NCBI GenBank assembly: GCA_958296095.1
Contig: OY282434.1
Span: 1,952,001-2,016,000 of the forward strand
Direction of reading: 5' to 3'
From: an uncultured Oligoflexales bacterium
GTDB taxonomy: Bacteria > Bdellovibrionota_B > Oligoflexia > Oligoflexales > JAPPIL01
Length of the DNA stretch: 64,000 nucleotides
Position numbers and translations under genes: made by a program. Of this stretch, positions 63,339 through 64,000 are shown piece by piece (the stretch's first letter is position 1; every line of letters starts with the position of its first letter). The notes beneath the pieces were generated by a model, which searched no databases, was not told where the DNA came from, and saw only the letters and a program-made list of their open reading frames with translations.

Positions 63339-64000
63339 CCTGCCTCCGTGTGGCTGGCGGGGAGGAAAAAAGAGCAGATCACTGGCACGAGAAACAACGT
63401 CAACAGCTGCACTGCCATGCCACCTAGCACAGGAATGGCCATCGGTTTCATCACCTCACTGCCTGTCGAGGTTGACCAAATCACGGGTAACAGTGCCAAC
63501 ACCGTTGTGGTCGTCGTCATCAACAGTGGCCGCACTCGCCGCCCGCCTGCCTCGAGGATACAGGCGTTAAGTTCCTCTTGCGTGCCCGGTCGCTTCAGCT
63601 TAAAAATTTGCTGCAAGTAGGTAATCATCACCACCCCATTGTCGACGGTAATGCCAAATAAAGCAATAAAGCCCACCCACACCGCTACCGAAAGATTGAA
63701 ATCACCCGCCCACAACAGCAGCATCCCGCCAGCCATCGCCAACGGCACCGCGCTGCAAACGATCAAAGCATTGCGCCAACCACCAAGCCCCAAGAAAATA
63801 ATCAGCAAATTTATCAATAACACCAATGGCACGAGTAGCATTAAGCGTCGGTTCGCCCGCACTTGATTTTCATACTCCCCCGCCCACACTAGCGCATAAC
63901 CAGGTGGCAAGGTCACGTTTTGCTCCACATGCTGCTTGGCTGCCGCGACAAAATTGCCCAGACTGCGCCCCTTGACGTTGAGCAGCACGAGTGCACGCAG
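63335..64000 (-). CDS. RND efflux transporter of the heavy-metal (CusA/CzcA) type, C-terminal part
   Basis: Open to the window end, so the N-terminal ~800 residues are missing. The visible part is the last periplasmic segment and the final transmembrane helices: SLGNFVAAAKQHVEQNVTLP, GYALVWAGEYENQVRANRRL, VAVWVGFIALFGITVDNGVV and RPLLMTTTTTVLALLPVIWS with TGSEVMKPMAIPVLGG. The VGFIALFGxxVDNGVVM and TGSEVMKPMA blocks are typical of HME-RND metal pumps. The C-terminus overlaps the ECF sigma start, so pump, sigma and membrane protein form one operon. Confidence 0.9.
   Translation of the reverse strand: MRALVLLNVKGRSLGNFVAAAKQHVEQNVTLPPGYALVWAGEYENQVRANRRLMLLVPLVLLINLLIIFLGLGGWRNALIVCSAVPLAMAGGMLLLWAGDFNLSVAVWVGFIALFGITVDNGVVMITYLQQIFKLKRPGTQEELNACILEAGGRRVRPLLMTTTTTVLALLPVIWSTSTGSEVMKPMAIPVLGGMAVQLLTLFLVPVICSFFLPASHTEAG

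Overview
The window looks like chromosome of a Gram-negative bacterium. It has lipoprotein machinery (LspA, a LolC/E permease, many lipobox proteins), a meso-diaminopimelate-type MurE and an MltD-like transglycosylase. A CdnL/CarD regulator, a DUF6178 protein and two FHA-HD-GYP proteins point towards a deltaproteobacterial-grade lineage (Myxococcota, Bdellovibrionota or Desulfobacterota); this placement is inference. TTG and GTG start codons are frequent. I see no rRNA, tRNA or CRISPR array.

Layout: 1-4322 is the start of a division/cell-wall cluster (rsmH, ftsL, ftsI, murE), followed by a convergent secreted nuclease. 4950-7323 is a terminal-inverted-repeat element carrying an Rpn-type nuclease gene. 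7422-11521 holds glmS, hemB and a LolC/E permease. 11522-14595 is a repeat island with a chimeric Rpn-like gene. 14596-16887 is a carD / RibD-like reductase / ketoacyl synthase operon. 17204-22851 has rpsO, pnp and an AddA-type helicase-nuclease. 22893-26264 has a subtilisin-like protease and a degenerate, frameshifted metallo-beta-lactamase-fold protein. 26309-28540 is groES-groEL with promoter and terminator. 28544-28983 is a small MITE-like element. 28984-34654 is an envelope cluster: MltD, lipoproteins, a trypsin-like protease and a DUF805 protein. 35646-46616 has two FHA-HD-GYP proteins, ddl-lspA, a polyprenyl diphosphate synthase, DUF6178, bolA and truB. 46620-53318 is mostly repeats with a broken lipoprotein gene and an intact Rpn gene. 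53319-61199 has a VC0807-like membrane protein, an HU/IHF protein, accA-aroA-cmk, a DsbA-like protein, two tandem secreted paralogues and glpX. 61320-62290 is repeats. 62269-64000 is an RND efflux / ECF sigma / membrane protein operon that runs off the end.

The most striking feature is a family of modular interspersed repeats filling roughly one sixth of the window. I divide them into M1 (TAACGCTCGC-type), M2 (CTCAGACCTCTCG-type), M3 (a ~135-bp nested palindrome, about 18 copies, with compensatory changes in an inner stem) and M4 (a 21-bp unit, tandem in places). The modules sit after stop codons, in front of glmS, and inside genes, where they can be read as peptide; this resembles Rickettsia palindromic elements. 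Two copies of the same Rpn nuclease gene lie among them, one inside an element with inverted ends and flanking direct repeats. Several broken reading frames here would be repaired by one extra base in a homopolymer, which suggests either assembly error or slippage.
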